Assembly: GCA_964017045.1 (NCBI GenBank)
Contig: OZ024802.1
Location: 13,156,435 to 13,220,434 of the forward strand
Direction of reading: 5' to 3'
DNA: 64,000 nucleotides
From: Omphiscola glabra
Lineage: Eukaryota > Mollusca > Gastropoda > Lymnaeidae
Shown piece by piece: positions 35,101 through 50,100 of the stretch; positions within the stretch are counted from its first letter, which is position 1; each line of letters begins with the position of its first letter. Under the pieces are notes generated by a model, which was given only the letters and a program-made list of their open reading frames with translations, was not told the origin of the DNA and searched no databases. Made by a program: the position numbers and the translations under genes.

Positions 35101-38100
35101 TGCCGATAGCCTCCCGTACAATAATAACATTAGGTTAAAAACTCCCTAGCTCCTTTTCAATCATAACAGCCCGCCTCTTTTTAACACGTACTTAGTCTGA
35201 AGTGACGCCCAAGTCTCACCCGTGTTAGATGGAGAAAGGTTCGTTTTATGGTCTCACCTGTTTTAGATTAGAGTGAGAGATATTGGTTTTATGGTATCGC
35301 TTGTGTTAGAGTGAGAGAGAGAAAGTGGTTTTAAAGTCTCACATATGCTAGAGTGAGAGAGATCGGTTTTAAGGTCTCACCTGTGTTAGAGTGAGAGGGG
35401 GAAGAGAGAAGAGAGAGAGAGATAGGTTTTAAGGTCTCACCTGTGTTAGAGTAAGAGGGGGAAGAGAGAAGAGAGAGAGAGATCGGTTTTAAGGTCTCAC
35501 CTGTGTTAGAGTAAGAGGGGGAAGAGAGAAGAGAGAGAGAGATCGGTTTTAAGGTCTCACCTGTGTTAGAGTGAGAGGGGGAAGAGAGAGAGAGAGATCG
35601 GTTTATGGCATTGGCTCTTTTGTCGTGGTTTAAAAAAAAATTCCTTTGTTATCACTATCTCGTGGAGTAGTGGGGGAAGAATTTCACCTCTACTGCTTTG
35701 TGGACACGAGTCAAACGTCTCTGGTAACATCTAGCTACCAAATGTCTGCTATCACTGACTCCCGATGAAAAAATTCGTTTGCCATCCTTTTGTCCCACGC
35801 TGTAATACATAATATATATATAGATTTTCTTCAAGAAAGTCCACAGTACGCACGATCTCTAATAATGTGTTTCTAAAACAATTCGTGTCCTGGCACACCT
35901 TTTCAATATTTAAAAAATGACATTTCGGCACACGTGTAACATTGCACCGGAATAAACGCGACCTCATCACAACAGTCTTAAGTTTGATTCATCTGAGCTC
36001 ATTTACTCAATAGCGTCTGCGTTTATTAGGTGACAATCTTAATCTTAATACATATTGGTTCACATTGGTTGACGCACTCTTTGGTTTGTTATGTTTACTT
36101 TGTGTCTCATGGCACACTGATTGAGAAACATGGCGTAGAAAGTCTGAATCAGGGGTTCTTAACTAGAGATGCCCGCGAAGCAGTCAGTGCTTGGGGGTGC
36201 CGTAAGTCCCATCCAATCCCTGTGTTCTTCTCTTAACAAAGTCATGTATTTTGTTTTTTTTTGGGTTGTTAGCTTCCAGCCTTACTTGTAATGGTGCGTC
36301 TTAAATAAAAGCTTTTGACCATAAGACCCAGAAATTTTTATTCATTTTCTCCCATTACTTGTGGTTGCTGCCTCTAAATTACAACAAAAAAAAAAGTAAA
36401 ATTTAAAAAAATCAGTTTATTTGCATTTGTATAAGCAGTATCAGTTGTGGATAATTTTGTTTGCACATTATTTGCACTAGTGCATTTTGTCTGTGTTTTA
36501 GCAAGTTAGTTGAAGAAGAAAAGCTACCATAAGAGACTTATATTCATATTTATTTATTTTATTACAATAATTTTTAACTGGATAAGGGGTTTGGGGGAAT
36601 TATTATTATTTTTAAAATCAATAGAATGTTCGGTGCTGCAATACAAAAATAAGAAGCAATTGTCTACTATTCCCTGTCCTTCATTGGGCATTCCCTATAT
36701 ACAGGCTTCTTTTCTGTACTCATAATATAAACCTCTTAAATCGTTATTTTTTCTCATTATTTCAAACTCCCCACCAAATAAAATCATCACCACGCACACG
36801 ATATCATACACGGCATTACACTCCCACCCCTACCACGTCGGTCGTACAGATGGGACTCTGACAACAACACAATCTACAACATTAGGTCACTTGATGCAAT
36901 CGTTATGGATTCCCTTAATGTAAGGGTTGAGGGAAGGGGCACCTTTTTTTGTGCAGCGGACAAAAGCGAGCCGAACGATACTTTTCTTGAAATAGAGCAG
37001 CAATTGCAATATTTAACAAGAATTCGTTGATGAGGGGCTTCGAACATTTATTCGAGTTAATAAATTTGAAAATTTACCTAGAGTTAATAAGGTAAAAAGT
37101 TTACTTTGAGTAAAGAGCATGATCAAAGACAAAAAAAAATATAATAAAAAATCTCCAAGAAATTTAGTAAGTTAGTTGTGTAACTTTTTGTTAGTATTTT
37201 TTTCTTTAGCTGAAGCTGGTTTAGGCTTCTTAAACCCCGCCCCCTTTTTTTGTCCCCTTTTTTCAGAGAACATAACTTAGAAAAATATGCTTGAACAATG
37301 TCAAGAACCTGTCATTGATACCATGTATTTGTATATTTTAAATAATATAAGTACACGTTGTCAGAAATTTAAAATAGTTCCGTTCTGTGGTCTTTTAAAA
37401 AATGTATCTCAAGACGCATGCGTAGATTCAGTCCTTTATATGACATTAAAGCGGCCCCTGTAGTGATGTACCACAGCAATATCCGATGACAGCATTTCCT
37501 CGTCCTGACACCAACAGTCCATGTGCTGGATTGAGCCAGGTACAAAACAAAAAACAAACCAAACCCACAAAAGAAGGAGATTTCAGTGTTTTTTCAGCCT
37601 GGAGCATGGCATGCTTGTCGTGTTCATATTTTTCTGTTACCCAAAGTCTCAGCTCAATATATTTTGATTGTTTGTTGTTGTTCGCTAGCAACAGGAGCCC
37701 AAAGAAACTACAATGTTGTTTGGACTGTAAATTCCCACTTTGCTCGATATAAAAGCCCAGTTGACAAGCGCGAAAAATGCTGTTCTAGCACAGTTCCGTA
37801 TTCAACTGCAACACATCTTTGTTACACTTTGCGTCCATAAAACACTCACATGTGCTGGTAGTTTATACCGGGAAAAGAACTGCATATTTATAACTGTCCA
37901 CCACACCACACGTTGTATTTACGTTGGAAAGAGAATGCAGTGACGTAGTTGGCAGTCCTTCCATGGTTTGAATTCTTTTAGCGGTCGGCAACCTGCAGCT
38001 CCAGAGTCACAATAGGGTCACATGCGTTTATTTGAATAAATAATATTTTCATTGTGAAACCCGCACCTGCCTGCAGCCCCCATCCCATTTAAACCCCCCC

Positions 38101-38105
38101 CCCCC

Positions 38106-38136
<31 letters not shown>

Positions 38137-41100
38137 ATGGCTCTACACCCAAAAAAAGGGTTACCGCCTTTTGAATTAAAGCTACATGTCTGAAAAACAA
38201 TGCACATTTAAGCAATGGACTATTTGAGTGCAAATAAATAGTGAAATACAAAAAATGAAAATTGAAAATAATCTAAATTCTCTTGAAAATATTAATTCCG
38301 AGACTAAGAGCTGTCAATTAACTCAACGCAAAAAAAAAGTATATATGAAATAGCAATAAAAATGAAATGCGCTAAGCTGTGGGTGAAGTTCAGTGGGACC
38401 TTGATATTGAAGAGTTTCGATTGTGCGCAGTTAAGTAATTGCGACTGTTTATTCTGAATGCATGTTAACACTTGTGGGACGCAGGATTTCTTTTGATATT
38501 TTATGTAAGTAACTTGAAAGTGCATGCTGGAGTCGGATACGATATCTTGAGTACTACCGTTTATATGAACTGTGAGTCATAAAAATAGCTCTACTTCCCT
38601 GCATCATATTTACAAATTACTGATCACTTAGAACTCAGATCTCTCACCCCCCCACCCCTTTTCCCCCATGTGAAGCACGTGTTAAAGAACTGGTTTTATG
38701 TACACACGCCTCCTTAGCTTATCGTTTTGTTCTTCAAGTTATTCAAAGGTTCAAATTTATCGAGTTGTAGAATGGACCTGAAGCCTATTTATTTTCTTTC
38801 TACTCGTCTGAATATACAAAGCGGACAGCGTCATTATTTATTCAATATAAGCCGGTCGGCTGCATTATCTCCCCTTGTATACAGAATCTCAGCGTAAAAT
38901 AAGCGAAGTTATCGCTCTTCTTTGTTATCTTTAACACGTACCCCTCGGCGTTTTAAAGTTGTATTTTATCAGATCATACTTGCGCGTTGGCGTTATCGGT
39001 TTATAAAATCAAGGTTCCTTCCAAACTTAAAACGTTATATCTTCATCTTATGCTGTACAATTTAATACAGAAATGTGCCAACTTTAACTTGGCGGTCAAG
39101 TTATTCATATTTACTCCCGAAGTCACAAAGATATTTGTTGCGTTCTGTTATAAAGGACAAGGTTTAACAAATTTAATCTGTATTAAGATTCGGCTATTTA
39201 GATAAACAGGTACGTAACAAAGCAGTGAAAACCAGCATACAAAGAAAAAAAAAACGCCACAAAAGCTACCGATATTAACAATAATCAGTTTAATTATATT
39301 ATTTAGTTGATATATGAAAACACACATTAAATATACAGAAATAAAAAAGAAAAATATGTTAAATTGCATCACGCCAAGTGAAAAGGTAAAATACTACAAA
39401 GGTACAAATATTAATCCACACACACCCACACAGCAAAAAGTTGTAAGTATTGTAAGGTCACTTGTCTTGTACCTGTGGTAAGTTTCGTAAGCCTGCCGAT
39501 CACAGTCGACCGTCTTATTTATAGGGAGGGAGTCAGAGCCCCCTCCCCCTCCCAACAGAAAATGTAGATATTTAATCGCCAGGTTCTACCTGTATTTAGA
39601 CCTTCTGGACTGTGTAAAAAAAAAAGCAACGTTCAGTGGCAGTGTCGCCAAGTTTATTGTAACGTCAGTAACAAAAGAAAAGAAAAAAAAAGGGGGGAAG
39701 GTGGGTTAAGGGATGCAAGCCCCGGTTCGACACCACGCAGGGTGAACAAACACTTGGTCAACACACTGGCTATAACAATATTCAACAATTCCCCCCCCCT
39801 TTTTTTAAAAATGTATATGCATTTCAATATGTTGTACAAATCAAGCCCATGATCCAAGGAGGCTATTAAGACCTAACACTAACACCTTTATCAAAGTGGA
39901 ATTCTTTTAAACCGTCAACGAAATGTTGTCAACACCAATTTCATACCAAATTATCACGAGAGAAATAAAATTGGTGGTTTATTTTCTGATAAAGCTAAGC
40001 TCTATTTTGAAGAATAGTTGTATTTTATATAATTTCATTATGAAATTTTCATTTAGAATACCCACTATCATACTATGACTAAAAATGGGATACCTAAAAA
40101 AAAATTAAATTGTATTTAATTTGTGTGCATGTTATGAAAAACATATTTTTGTTACTTAAAGTAACCTGAAAACGTTTTTTAAAAATTTACATTTGACACC
40201 AAAAAAACAACAACATCAACAAACAACTATATTAATTTTGGCGTGGTAATTCTTATTAATTTGCATTAAAATTATATTTACTAAGCTTTCTGCATTATGG
40301 GCTGGATGACTAGATAAAAAGAAAGACATGGCAGGATATTGGGAAAAAGTCTTGTCAAATGCTTGATTCCCAGTTTATGCAAGAAAGGGCCCTGTCTTGT
40401 ACTCTTGCACTTGACCTACTTCCACGCCCCATTGTCTGGTTTCGTGTCGCTGCTTAAACGATCGCGCCTCCAAAAAGGGTCACGCCGAGTTCAGATTAGG
40501 TCAGTGGCACCGGTAACGCTATGTGGTAGATAACAAGGCTGTCAAGACGGTTCTCACTGGACCCCAGAGGCATGTGGTATGACCCAAACTGTAGGCATGT
40601 TGTAAGACCTCGTCCGTAGGAATATTGTAAGGCATGTGTAAAATAAGCCGGTTGTCCTTACAGGGTACTCACGGTCGCTGAAGTAGCACAGTCAATCCCA
40701 ATGTTGGTAACATAATGTCAACAGAGAGACAGAAAGTAGCACAGTCAATCCAAATGTTGGGAACATAATGTCAACAGAGAGACAGAAAGTAGCACAGTCA
40801 ATACAAATGTTGGTAACATAATGTCAACAGAGAGACAGAAAGTAGCACAGTCAATCCAAATGTTGGGAACATAATGTCAACAGAGAGACAGAAAGTAGCA
40901 CAGTCAATCCCAATGTTGGTAACATAATGTCAACAGAGAGACAGAAAGTAGCACATTCAATCCAAATGTTGGGAACATAATGTCAACAGAGAGACAGAAA
41001 GTAGCACAGTCAATCCCAATGTTGGTAACATAATGTCAACAGAGAGACAGAAAGTAGCACAGTCAATCCCAATGTTGGTAACATAATGTCAACAGAGAGA

Positions 41101-44100
41101 CAGAAAGTAGCACAGTCAATCCCAATGTTGGTAACATAATGTCAACAGAGAGACAGAAAGTAGCACAGTCAATCCAAATGTTGGGAACATAATGTCAACA
41201 GAGAGACAGAAAGTAGCACAGTCAATCCCAATGTTGGTAACATAATGTCAACAGAGAGACAGAAAGTAGCACAGTCAATCCCAATGTTGGTAACATAATG
41301 TCAACAGAGAGACAGAAAGTAGCACAGTCAATCCAAATGTTGGTAACATAATGTCAACATAGAGACAGAAAGTAGCACAGTCAATCCAAATGTTGGGAAC
41401 ATAATGTCAACAATACAAAACTTAGCCTGGGTATGCCGAATAAAAACCAGAGTAGTTAAAATCTCTCTTCTTTTTAATTGCATACCCTTAGCCTTAGCCA
41501 CTATCGGCATGCCATTAAACGAAACCTACTTTAAAAAAAAAAACGATTCCAGACTTATGTATTTCTTCATAATGCCAATAATTCTCAGATGATTACACAT
41601 CTACTTGTGCCGCGCACGCATACATTGTAGAGAGTTAAAAATAAAACTATTATTTATATAATAATATAGCGTTTCACATAGATAAAGTATGCTCGTCATG
41701 GTCCCTTTGATGGACTAAGGTAGGGTGGTCTACCGAACGAATGGGCTAGGGGCCTCGGGATAGGGGTATTTTTTGTAGTGGATAGAATGAAACAAAATGC
41801 AGAGATTCATTTTGGAGCATACCTTCATTAAATTTTGCATTCCTTTACCCAACTGTATTTATATAAATTCTTTAATTTTAGTACCGGTAGATACTATATT
41901 GTAATATTGCTAATGGCAAATGCCATCACAAAAAGGGATATATATATATATGAATAAATAAGTTAATAACTGATACATTGATTTGGCCAGATTATTTATA
42001 AAGTGTCGCGCCGCTGGCTGGCGCCCTCCCCCCCCCCCCCCGCTCTAAGTAAATTATTTTCGCAGCTGGTAAAAAGTAAGGGTGGTTCCTAGTGGCATGT
42101 GCAATAGTTTTGTTAAGTGTATCTTCATAATATTTGTAAAATATGTTATGCATCATGTCAGTTCCAATGTGTCATGCTATATCAGATATTTACCACCCCG
42201 TGGAGCTTGGCGACTTGAGGTACCTAGGGGGAAGGGAGTAGACGCTTGCGTTTCGTTGAGACTTTTTTTTCTACATGATCCGCCATTGATTTAGAGTATT
42301 GCCATCCTTGAACTTAATCACAACGAAGCTCACCCTTCTATCAAAAACGTGCGAGGTAAACTCCCCTTCTACCCACATTCCAACCTTAAACGTAGACCCC
42401 TACGGCCCTTGAACACATCTTGCGACAGTAAGATCAGACACTCATTCATTTTTCCAACAGCTGGCATTGACATGGAATATGATCATCGCCAGACAGCGTT
42501 CTGGACGTTTTGAAGGAAAGCACAATTCAGCCGATGGCTTAGTTATATTGTTTCCCGAATATCTGAACAAATGGTCTTTCGTCAGTAGAGTTTTATTTAA
42601 ATCCTTTTTAATTAGCTTCGCTTTGTGTGTGTTTAGGGTAAAATCGTCGGACGGCTAATTGACCCATTTTCCGTCAAACTATCGAGCTGAAACTTGGCAC
42701 ATAGATTCGTTGCCGATGACAACACATTGTTTCAAATTTTCAGACCCACCCTCCAAAAGTCAGTTTTTCCTTATTTTCAAGGGGAAGATGTAGGAAATAT
42801 GATGCCACTAATTTCATGAAATAAAATTCCATATAACTGCGCTAAATGAAATTGTTTAAAAAAAGAGATATCGCAAGTTTGTTTGGTGCGTAATATTTTC
42901 TTTTGTTTTTCAGAAAGTTATTGTAATACATACGCGGTGTGAAGGTGAGCGGGACATTAGAATATTAGTATAAAATAAAAAATGCATTTAAATGATTTAT
43001 ACTTAAAGGAAAAAACTTTGTTTTTAAGGGTTTGTTTCATTAAATTTTAAATGCGACGCTAATCACCCCATTTATTATCAGGTGGCGCTTGAAAGGAGTC
43101 ATGGTTTTTTACAGACTCCACTCCTACGATTTCTTTTCTTTGTTTCATCGTTTCCTCGACACGACACAACCAGGAAGAAAATAGATGTATTTCATCCAGC
43201 CACGGAGCTATCTGTTAGACCCGACACAACACATGAAGAAAATACGTTCGTTAAAACCAGTGGCACCACTTCCACCAGCGTTCATCCATATTCATTGCAC
43301 GGCAATATTTACATGACCCTGTACATCTCACGGGCTGCCGTGTTCTGCCGCTTTCATTTCAGTTCCGACGGTTCATTTCGTTGATGTCCGTCCGGGCAGT
43401 GGATTTCTCGTGAGCATGCTGGATCAGATTAGAGTTGTAATCGTTGACCTTTTTTTGTGTTGTTGTTGTTGCTCAAATTGTGAATTTTATCGTGACAACC
43501 CGCCCCACCCTGTCGTACTTTCACAGACGCACCAAAAAAAAATTGCTTCACAGTAAAAATCGATCTAAATAAATTACAGTGTGTGTTAAGTGTTAACAAA
43601 AAAGTGAAGACCGGTTGAAAAATAACCTTGTATGAGATAAACATAAATTAAATTATGTGAGTTTATTATTTTTGTTTGTTACGTTTCTTTGGAAGTGGGT
43701 TAAAAATCTACGCGCAAAGATGAACTTTAATCATCACAGCATTGATGGAAGGAGTTTGTTTTTTAATTTTTTTTTTAATGAGTCATATTTATTAATTTTT
43801 TGATACGTACATTCTAAGGACTGAAGTCACGTAAAGTGCTCTAATGTTATTCCTCATTTTTACCAATGACGAAGTTGATAGTGTGTCAACCCCGACTAGG
43901 AATATGCAGCCCCAACTATAAATTTAATACGCTCCAACTAGGAAAATGTATCGCTCCAACTTGGAATATGTCGCTCCAACTATATAGGATTGTGCCGCTC
44001 CGACTATAGGAGTATACCGCTTCGACTAGGGATATGCCGCTCCGACTAGGGATATGCCGCTCCAACTAGGAATATGCCGATCCAACTAGGATTATGCTGC

Positions 44101-47100
44101 TGATTATGAAGAACATTAAACGTTTTTCAACCTTGTATGCATACATATATGTTAGACACAAGGAACTCCTCTCCAACCACTCTCTCGAATCTGTCACTTC
44201 TTATAACTCAGTGTCAGGCCAGCCCTCTGTTCTGTATATATGAGAACTCACTGTCAGGCCAGCCCTCTGTTCTTTCCAGTGAGCACTCACTGTCAGGCCA
44301 GCCATCTGTTCTGTACATGTGTGCACTCAGTGTCAGGCCAGCCCTCTGTTCTGTATATATGAGAACTCACTGTCAGGCCAGCCCTCTGTTCTGTACATGT
44401 GAGCACTCACTGTCAGGCCAGCCCTCTGTTCTGTAAATATGTGCACTCAGTGTCAGGCCAGCCATCTGTTCTGTAAATGTGAGCAGTCACTGTCTCAGGC
44501 CAGCCCTCTGTTCTGTACATGTGAACACTCACTGTCAGACCAGCCCTCTGTTCTTCACATGTGAGCACTAGGTGGACGGGCTCCTTGTTGAGATGCACTT
44601 TGTGCATGTCGATTTTAAAGGACCTTGAAGCTCAAGCCATCAAGTTGTTCATTGATTATATGCCCGCCGTGAATCGGTGTACAATAAGTCACCCCGTAGT
44701 AAGGGGACTACTAGTCCAAGTGGGTTGGTTTCTTTATTGTAGCCGGTGTTGGCGACTTGTTTAAAAAGTTGTTTGACACAGGATCGTCGAAATGTCCCGT
44801 GACTTCATTCGCTGTAAACATTGGCATGAAAACGGCACCCGACAACACATATTACTTACATACAGTCGTTAAAACAGTTGCTTCTGACCTCTCAACGATA
44901 TATGGAGTGAAAAATATTATGTGTCGAAATGGTCTCAACTGTCAAAGACGAGGGCGTCCTCCCGAAAATAGTGAAAATATGATTTCTGTTTGCCTTCTTT
45001 TCCTTTTTCTTGTATCAGTGTCTTATATCCGCGTGTCTTATTTTCCTGTTTCTTGTATCAATGTGTCTTATTGTCCTGTTTCTTGTACCATTGTGTCTTA
45101 TTTTCATGTTTCCTGTATCAGCGTGTCTTAATATCCGCAGTTCTTGTTTTTAATTTTTATTTTTTAAACAACAATTTTTCTATGATGACCTTGACGTTTG
45201 AATTATTCCAGTATGTGTTTTGTAGCGGCTTAAAAACTGCCCAAGAAATGAAGACACGAATCGGATCTTTCCTTCCAGTTGATGCAACCAATCAATATTA
45301 GCGCTACATATTACAGCCATTGACAGCAGATTTACTGCATGCAGGCGAAGCCGTGGTCTGCACCGGAGAGCATCTATTCACCAGGTTAGGTTGGCAGTGA
45401 CATGGCTTCATAAACAATCGAAGCGTATGTAATATGATATCTGATGTGAACGGAGCACACTTCCCCTTACCTAAATGCATATATTATAGAACATGTTTTA
45501 AAATTAAAAGTCTTTCTGTCAAACCAGCTGCCCCCCACAAAACCCCACACATTACACTAGAAAACAAAAACGAATCTTGCTGTCAACTTATAACCACCCC
45601 TAACCCTATGCCAGAAAGAAGCTAGTGCAGGGCAACATTCTTGATATTTTATTTAGCCGTATTTCAAGCTTCTACTAGAATTCAGATCTTTAATTATAGG
45701 TACGTTTCTTTAATTGCCCCAATTGCTTTGATTGTGTCCAATTAACAAGCCATCGGCGCCGACTAGTCAGACACGCCTTAGATCTGAATCATTTGAGTAA
45801 GAGACTTGGAATAATTTAACTTAATTTTTTTTTTTTTTAAATTTCAAATTTCCCAATTGGTGAAGCCAGTATACATCAACGTTAGATTCGACAGACATGT
45901 TAGGTAATCCTATAGTGGTACTCGATGCCAAGCACGAGTTGATGCCCGTTGTGCTTAAAAAATACCAAAGACCTTGCGTCAGAAAATCCAATTTACCAAC
46001 ATTTTCTTCTATTATATATCCAAACTACCTTTATGGGCATTAGTTAACCATCCTCCGGTCATTAGACCAGGAATGTCGGTTTTATAAGCTACACCGAACT
46101 ACCTCATCCCTCACTCCACCCCAATCTCCTTTCCACCCACTCTACACCCAGCCTTGACTCCAACTTACTCTCCACATTTATGTGCACTTCATTGCTATCC
46201 ACTCCATCCACTCTCCACTCCATCCTACTTCCCGCCATACCACACTCCACCCACACTCCACCCCTCTCTCCACCCCGTTCCACTTCACACCCCCACTCCC
46301 CCTTTGGTGTAAACAAGCCAACCACAATAAATTAACACGTTGAAGTCGATGTACTGGGTCATCTTGACATAAACACTGTTTCAAGTCGAAAATATACCGG
46401 AGGGATAACATCTGCAGCTACCAGCGACAAAATAAATAAAAAAAATAAACAAGCGCAGAATCATGTTGTTTTCTTTCCCCTCCTCAAACGCACAATTGTC
46501 ACTAATCAAGGAGGTCGCGATGACCTGCCTGCTAGTTGCAAGGTCACGGATAATTTGGTTAAACCTAACATTAAAACAAACAAAGGCTGACAACTGACCG
46601 TAGGACTAGGACGAACCAATGGGCTTGTTAATGGCAATGTAGAGTTCTGCTGTCTAGCCACTGCAATTTCTCAAGCCCCGAAATTGTTTAGTAATAATTC
46701 ACAGTTTGATCCCTTTGTCTTTATTTTCAGCGTTTAAGTTTTTTGTGTAATTTAAAAGTGTTTGTACTTTTCAAAGACAGTTGTGTACATCTCAACCCCA
46801 GTTACGTGTATCTTCGACAGTTGCGTTATATCCATCTCAACATTTGCGTACACATCAACATTTGTTTACACTTCAACCAGAGTTTAGAACATCTCAACCA
46901 CAATTGTACGGGTTTATGAGTTCTAACAGTTTAACTCCGGTTGGATGTCTCTGAACGGCCTACGGTGTCACCACGAGTCAATGGCGTCACGACCGGTCTA
47001 TGGCGACATGTCTTGGCTGTTTTAGAGGAATAATAACAATAAACCAAAGACATTTTTCAGGACGTTTTGTCCATTAAAAAATAACTTTGAATACATTGAT

Positions 47101-50100
47101 TATTGCTCTAATCCTGACTGCGCATAAATGAAACCAAATTTTAAGCGGGAAACGCTGTTGAAAAATTGAGACGATATTCAAAATAATTGCATCTTATGTA
47201 GCCAATGTATACGAATCTCATCAAAAAATGAAGGCAGAACCTAAGACGAATAAAAATCTGGATAAAACATTTTTTTGTCTGAAAGGTTACCGGGCGGGGT
47301 GTAGAAGGTGGGGAAAACGCTGTGAAATATGGAGGCAGATAATGGGGAAAATGTATTGATTTTAAACATGGCTGTAGGCAGTGGCAGATCGGGGCAGCAG
47401 TGTAGGCCGACACTGGGATATACCCATAGGTTAGCATCGTGATATGCCCATAGGTTGGCATCGTGATATGCCCATAGGTTGGCATCGTGATATGCCCATA
47501 GGTTGGCATCGTGATATGCCCATAGATTGGCATCGTGATATGCCTATAGGTTGGCATCGTGCTATGGGCATCGTGATATGTCCATAGGTTGGCATCGTGA
47601 TATGCCCAATATGGCATTGTGATATGCCCATAGGTTGGCATCGGGATATGTCCATAGGTTGGCATTGTGATATGTCCATAGGTTGGCATCGTGATATGTC
47701 CATAGGTTGGCATCGTGATATGTCCATAGGTTGGCATCGTGATATGTCCATAGGTTGGCATCGTGATATGTCCATAGGTTGGCATCGTGATATGCCCATA
47801 GGTTGGCATTGTGATATGCCCATAGGTTGGCATTGTGATATGTCCATAGGTTGGCATCGTGATTTGTCCATATGTTGGCATCGCGATATGTCCATAGGCT
47901 GACATCGTGATATATCCAGCACACCTACATTTAGCCCATACTTATTTATATTTTAACCCCGCATATATTTTAAAACATGCAGTCCATTAAAAAAATTCAC
48001 CTCTAGTTTTGTGAAAACATTTTTATACCATACAATAAAATATTTCCCTTTACATTTTATGGTATTTTATGTGAATGTATGTGATCAAGGTTTGCCACCA
48101 GTTAGTTAATTACGCTGATCGACACAATGTCAGGTTGAGAACATTGGATACCTTTTAGTTTTAGAGGCGCACACATTTTGTAAATGAGCAAATTGTGATT
48201 GAGCGCTCAGTATCGTCGGCCACTTTATCTTCGCCTGCCACCACTTGCACAAGTGTGCTTCGGTGTGTGTGTGTGTGTGTGTGTGCTCCTTGGTAAGCTT
48301 TTGAGTTTGTGTGTGTGTTTGACTGTGAAGTTCGCTCCCTTGGCCTAAATTCATAAGTGAACATTACTTTTAACTTGAGACGGCTAATACAGCAAATTTT
48401 TTTTAAATTGCATTAAGAAAATATTTCTGTTAAAATAATGTCAGTGATGTCGTGGTGTGTGAGTCCATCAACAAGAGAAACATCTGTGTCTTCAAAAGCG
48501 TCCACAACATTGTCAAATAGTATATCAAAGAATCTTAATAGCAACGAACTTTAGTATGAATCATTTTATGCTGACAGTTTTCTTTGTTCTCAGACAATGA
48601 TTGAGAGCGCGGGGTTGAAAATTTAATTAATTGCAATAAGGACGATGTTTATTCAAACGACCACTGAGATTTCAGCAATCAAATAATTGCGGTATATGAC
48701 AAAAAGATTGTTTAGGACATCGGTTCTCAACCTGTGGGTCGTGACCCCTCGGGGGGGGGGGGGGTCGAACGACCCTTTCCCAGAGGTCGCCTAAGACCAT
48801 CGGAAACGCATATACTCTACAGTTATGAAATAGCAACGAAAATAATTTTCCACGACATGAGGAACTGCATTAAAGGGTCGCGGCATTATGAAGATTGAGA
48901 ACCACTGTTTTAGGACTTTTAATACTATTTCCTTTTTTGTCAATAATGACCAGCGAAACACGTTTGTAACGTGTCACTGATGGTAATCCAACCGCTGCAA
49001 AAGTACCAAGCGAAACTGCCTTGTCGTTGAAGGAGTGCTCAACTATATTGACAACCCTTAGTATATGTTTCTAGCCGTCTTGCAAATGACAACCCATGAT
49101 GCAAACTTCCGGGGGCATTAAACGTTTTTTTAAAAAATGTTTCATGGAAAGTCAAATCATCCAGTTGTAATCCCAACTCTGTTGACTTCTGGTGCGCTAC
49201 TCGTTTAATCTTCAATCTTCGATATTGCTGACCCTGTGTCCTGAAGACATCACTAATCATTTGTAGGATATTGTCTTCGCCGATGGTTTGATACTTTCAC
49301 GATGGACACATGAAGATATGATGCACGCCACCCAGGAATGTGTTTGATGAACATGCCAGGTAGTGTACCGCTCATTTTCAAAGAATGTTCAACAGCCCCT
49401 TACTGAGTGTTGTTAGCTCGCAGGCTCAAGGGATTTATAAATGTGAATTGCTGTTAATGACCAGATAGTACTTCCGTTTGAAAGTTGTATTCAAGATTTT
49501 TTCTCTATCTCTCCTTGTAGTGTGTGATATTTTTTAAAAAAAGAACATCATTCTCTTTATCATCGATTCTTATTTGATGCCGACAATCACAACAGTGTAT
49601 AATCTTGTTAAAATATTTATTTTTATGGAAAAGCGTATCTCTAATGACCTACTTGACAAATATCTCCAAAATTAAATTCTCCAGTGCCCCTTTGAGATTT
49701 TCAACGCCCCCCCCCCAAAAAAAAAAATAAAAATAAAATAAAAAATAAATAAATAATAATCTACCAAGCCTTTCAGCGTCTTCGCCTTATGGCCATCCCA
49801 CCGCCCCCAGGACGGTAGTACCGCCCACTTTGAGAACCACTGCAGTTTGACCCCTTGTTTAACATTAACCAAAGCCCACCCACCGTCTAAACATTAACAA
49901 CCCATTAACCCCTTCACCCCATTCCCGTAACCTCCACTACACCCATTTCAACTCCACATGGCATCTATGAAACTTAACCCATCCACTTAAACGTAACAAT
50001 TCATCCATTATAACTTAACAACCTATCCATTATAACTTAACAACCTATCCATTATAACTTAACAACCTATCCATTATAACTTAACAACCTATCCATTTTA

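Noticed and set aside
37369..37943. Group of overlapping open frames on both strands in a less AT-rich patch
   Set aside because: There is no consistent frame, splice signals or family motif; it could be an old transposon fragment but nothing identifies it.
40683..41412. CRISPR-like regularly spaced repeats
   Set aside because: Units are contiguous 53-bp tandem copies without unique spacers, in a eukaryotic intron; the same reasoning applies to the other arrays.
47141..47924. Long minus- and plus-strand open frames (up to 254 codons)
   Set aside because: They are created by the 24-bp repeat, whose length is a multiple of three. Overlapping frames on both strands encode simple octapeptide repeats with no domain or splice support.
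49682..49843. A hAT-type element from CAGTGCCCCTTTGAG to CTTTGAGAACCACTG
   Set aside because: The termini are only partly complementary and the flanks AAATTCTC and CAGTTTGA do not match.
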